Source of the DNA: Actinokineospora fastidiosa
GTDB taxonomy: Bacteria > Actinomycetota > Actinomycetes > Mycobacteriales > Pseudonocardiaceae
Assembly (NCBI RefSeq): GCF_014648415.1
Contig: NZ_BMRB01000002.1
Span: forward strand, 1,323,260 to 1,387,259
Direction of reading: 5' to 3'
Length of the DNA stretch: 64,000 nucleotides
Shown here: one piece after another, positions 62,462 to 64,000 of the stretch
Layout of the letters: each line of letters starts with the position of its first letter
How positions within the stretch are numbered: position 1 is the first letter of the stretch
Notes under the pieces: model-generated
What the model was told of the DNA's origin: nothing
What the model saw: the letters and a program-made list of their open reading frames with translations, nothing else
The model's database searches: none
Translations under genes and position numbers: made by a program

Positions 62462-63452
62462 AGCCGAGGTCCCGCATGCCCTTCGCCACCAGGCCGAGGG
62501 TGTTGACCGACCGCACCGACGGGTCCATCTCGATGCCCGGGACCCGGATGATCCGGTTCTCCCGCACCGCCGTCAGCTGCGACATCGCCGGGTGCGCGCG
62601 CATCATCGCGATCTTCTCGTCGGCGCTGTCCCCGGGCGCGCCGCGCTCGGAGAGGTCCCCGACGACGATCACGTCCGGGTCCCGCTCGGCGATCCGCTCC
62701 CACGACACCTCCGGCCAGGACTCGGCCACGTCGTCGAAGGCGTTCTCCGCCCCGACCAGCCCGCTCATCTCGCTGGGCACGCCGATCCCGCCCGCCACGT
62801 AGGGCGTGCCGTTGAACGTCGAGTACAGCCACAGGATCGTCGGTTTCCCCGACACCGCCGCCCCGGTCTCGGCCGCCGCGGTGACGACCGCCCGCTGCTC
62901 CGCGATGAGTGCCGCGGCGCGCTCCTCGATCCCGAAGATCCGGCCCAGCGCCTCGTAGTCGGAGAACAGCAGGTCGAACGGCGTCATGTCGGCCGGGTTC
63001 TGCTCGGGGCAGTCCGTCGCGCTCACCAGCGACGGCAGGCCCAGTTCGGCCAGTTCCCCGCGGGTGCCGGAGCGGTCGGCGGTGTACTGCGCCTTGAAGG
63101 AGGCGACGACGAAGTCCGGGGTCGCGGCGAGGACCTGCTCGCTGGTGGCGTTCTTGGGCGCCAGCACCGGCACCTTGGCGTAGTCCTCGGCGTACTCGGG
63201 CGCCACCTTGGTCTTCACGTTCGCCGTGCCCACCATGCGGTCGACAAGGCCCAGCTCCAGGAGCGTCTCGGTGGAGGACTGGTCGAGGGCCACGACCCGC
63301 TCGGGCGGCGCGGCGAACCGCAGCTCCTGGCCGCAGCTGACGACGGTGACCGCGTCGCCGCCGGGCCCCGGCGCGGAGGCGGCGGGATCGGCGCACCCGG
63401 TGAGGCCCAGCACCAAGGCGGCTGTGAGACCTGGCAGGGCGCGTCGTGTCAT
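62451..63452 (-). CDS. Siderophore-binding lipoprotein (FecB/FhuD type)
   Basis: 333 residues from ATG 63452 (GGAG six bases before it; ATG 63464 is less likely). The lipoprotein signal ends with ALVLGLTGC. The body fits periplasmic binding protein family 2: PPERVVALDQSSTETLLELG, then PDFVVASFKAQYTADRSGTRGELAELG and VNTLGLVAKGMRDLG. It captures a metal chelate outside the cell and hands it to the permease. First of three importer genes and 75 bp after the oxygenase gene. Confidence 0.88.
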   Translation of the reverse strand: MTRRALPGLTAALVLGLTGCADPAASAPGPGGDAVTVVSCGQELRFAAPPERVVALDQSSTETLLELGLVDRMVGTANVKTKVAPEYAEDYAKVPVLAPKNATSEQVLAATPDFVVASFKAQYTADRSGTRGELAELGLPSLVSATDCPEQNPADMTPFDLLFSDYEALGRIFGIEERAAALIAEQRAVVTAAAETGAAVSGKPTILWLYSTFNGTPYVAGGIGVPSEMSGLVGAENAFDDVAESWPEVSWERIAERDPDVIVVGDLSERGAPGDSADEKIAMMRAHPAMSQLTAVRENRIIRVPGIEMDPSVRSVNTLGLVAKGMRDLGYAR

Positions 63453-63527
63453 CGGTGTCTCCACTCGGGCTGCTGGGCGGGTCGCGGTGTGGTTGTCGGG
63501 CGGGGCCGTGCGCCGGTTCCCGCGGGA

Positions 63528-64000
63528 TCAGCGGGCGTCATCGGTGCGCAGGGTCAGGATGCGGACCGCGCGGTGGCCGGTGTGCGGGTCGCGGCCGTGC
63601 CAGCAGCGGTAGTTGTCGATGGCGAGGATGTCGCCCTCGGCGAGACCGATGCGGGGCAGCTCGGGCTCGATCGCGCGGACGCTGTCCCGGAAGCGGTCGA
63701 GCATCGCGGTGATGTGCCCGGCGTCGCGGTCGCGGTGCAGGGGCACGGCGCCGTCGGTGCGGCGGGCGATGCGGCGTCCGGTGCGGGTGTACTCGACGTG
63801 GCGGGCCACCCGGGGTGTCGCGGGCAGCCCGCGCAGTCCGGCCCACGCCCCGTAGAGGTCCACGTCCTTGCCGGTGAGGAAGTCGAGGAGCTCGGCGTCG
63901 GCGCGGGTGTCGAGGTAGCGGTACGCGTCGAGCACGAACGACCGGCCGCCGTCGGGCGCGGGGCGCACGCACTGCACGAGCACCGCGTCCTCGTCGGGAT
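63528..64000 (-). CDS. TauD/TfdA family Fe(II)/2-oxoglutarate dioxygenase, C-terminal part
   Basis: The gene runs off the window end, so only the last about 157 residues are visible, ending at the stop at 63528-63530. FVLDAYRYLDTRADAELLDFL, then GDILAIDNYRCWHGRDPHTGHRAVRILTLRT carries the distal iron-binding histidine and the 2-oxoglutarate-binding arginine of TauD/TfdA enzymes. These hydroxylate amino acids, including in siderophore synthesis. It is transcribed just ahead of the siderophore importer, so a siderophore biosynthesis cluster may lie beyond the window. Confidence 0.78.
   Translation of the reverse strand, partial: PDEDAVLVQCVRPAPDGGRSFVLDAYRYLDTRADAELLDFLTGKDVDLYGAWAGLRGLPATPRVARHVEYTRTGRRIARRTDGAVPLHRDRDAGHITAMLDRFRDSVRAIEPELPRIGLAEGDILAIDNYRCWHGRDPHTGHRAVRILTLRTDDAR

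Overview
The window is high-GC (about 70% or more, strong G/C third-position bias) actinobacterial DNA. Gene families such as DUF6292, DUF6801, an FxLD lanthipeptide cluster, ECF41 and ECF42 sigma factors, and chains of GTGA/ATGA stop-start overlaps point to the Pseudonocardiales (Saccharothrix, Actinokineospora or Amycolatopsis type). No rRNA, tRNA, CRISPR array, transposase or phage integrase was recognised, so this looks like a chromosomal accessory region.

Left part (1-6.2 kb): the end of an ATP-grasp gene, a C/A-rich repeat-bearing spacer, a small membrane protein, a SnoaL-like protein and a large secreted GH101 endo-alpha-N-acetylgalactosaminidase.

6.4-18.5 kb is the most interesting section. 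A methyltransferase and an 11-gene, almost fully translationally coupled operon encode an ATP-grasp ligase, a DUF364 (putative heavy-metal chelation) protein, a cysteine-synthase-like PLP enzyme, an enolase-superfamily epimerase, an MFS exporter, a second methyltransferase, a complete Opp/Nik-type ABC importer (Tat/lipoprotein binding protein, two permeases, one fused double ATPase) and a GNAT acetyltransferase. Just upstream lies a perfect 15-bp Fur/Zur-type palindrome; a related weaker element precedes the first methyltransferase. Make-export-reimport logic plus a Fur-family operator suggests a non-NRPS metallophore system, possibly for zinc, nickel or cobalt. The product is not recognised.

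18.5-36 kb is a mosaic of single genes and small divergent pairs: a PQQ-like propeller membrane protein, LysR/Gfo-Idh-MocA, DUF6292, a DUF6801/FnIII secreted protein, a large PLP decarboxylase, an ECF41 sigma factor divergent from its flavoprotein partner (both with matching ECF41-like promoters), LysR, a small membrane protein with a multicopper oxidase, GNAT, a methyltransferase, and a frameshifted LuxR-family AAA regulator.

36-46 kb: two secreted serine proteases, a lipoprotein, an Sll1717-type P-loop ATPase, a Rox-like FAD monooxygenase preceded by a short leader ORF, and a frameshifted RibD/DHFR-like gene followed by a YCII (DGPF) protein and an ECF42 sigma factor. 46-51.7 kb (minus strand): a compact FxLD class I lanthipeptide operon (methyltransferase, precursor, LanB, LanC).

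51.7-64 kb: an A/T-richer gap, three genes of unknown function, a CmtR-CDF metal efflux pair with a clear operator, a HelD-like ATPase, a PIG-L deacetylase, a dienelactone hydrolase divergent from a GlxA/AraC regulator, a FecBCD-type siderophore importer, and a TauD/TfdA oxygenase cut by the window end. With two metal-chelate importers and CmtR, the segment is rich in metal homeostasis functions.
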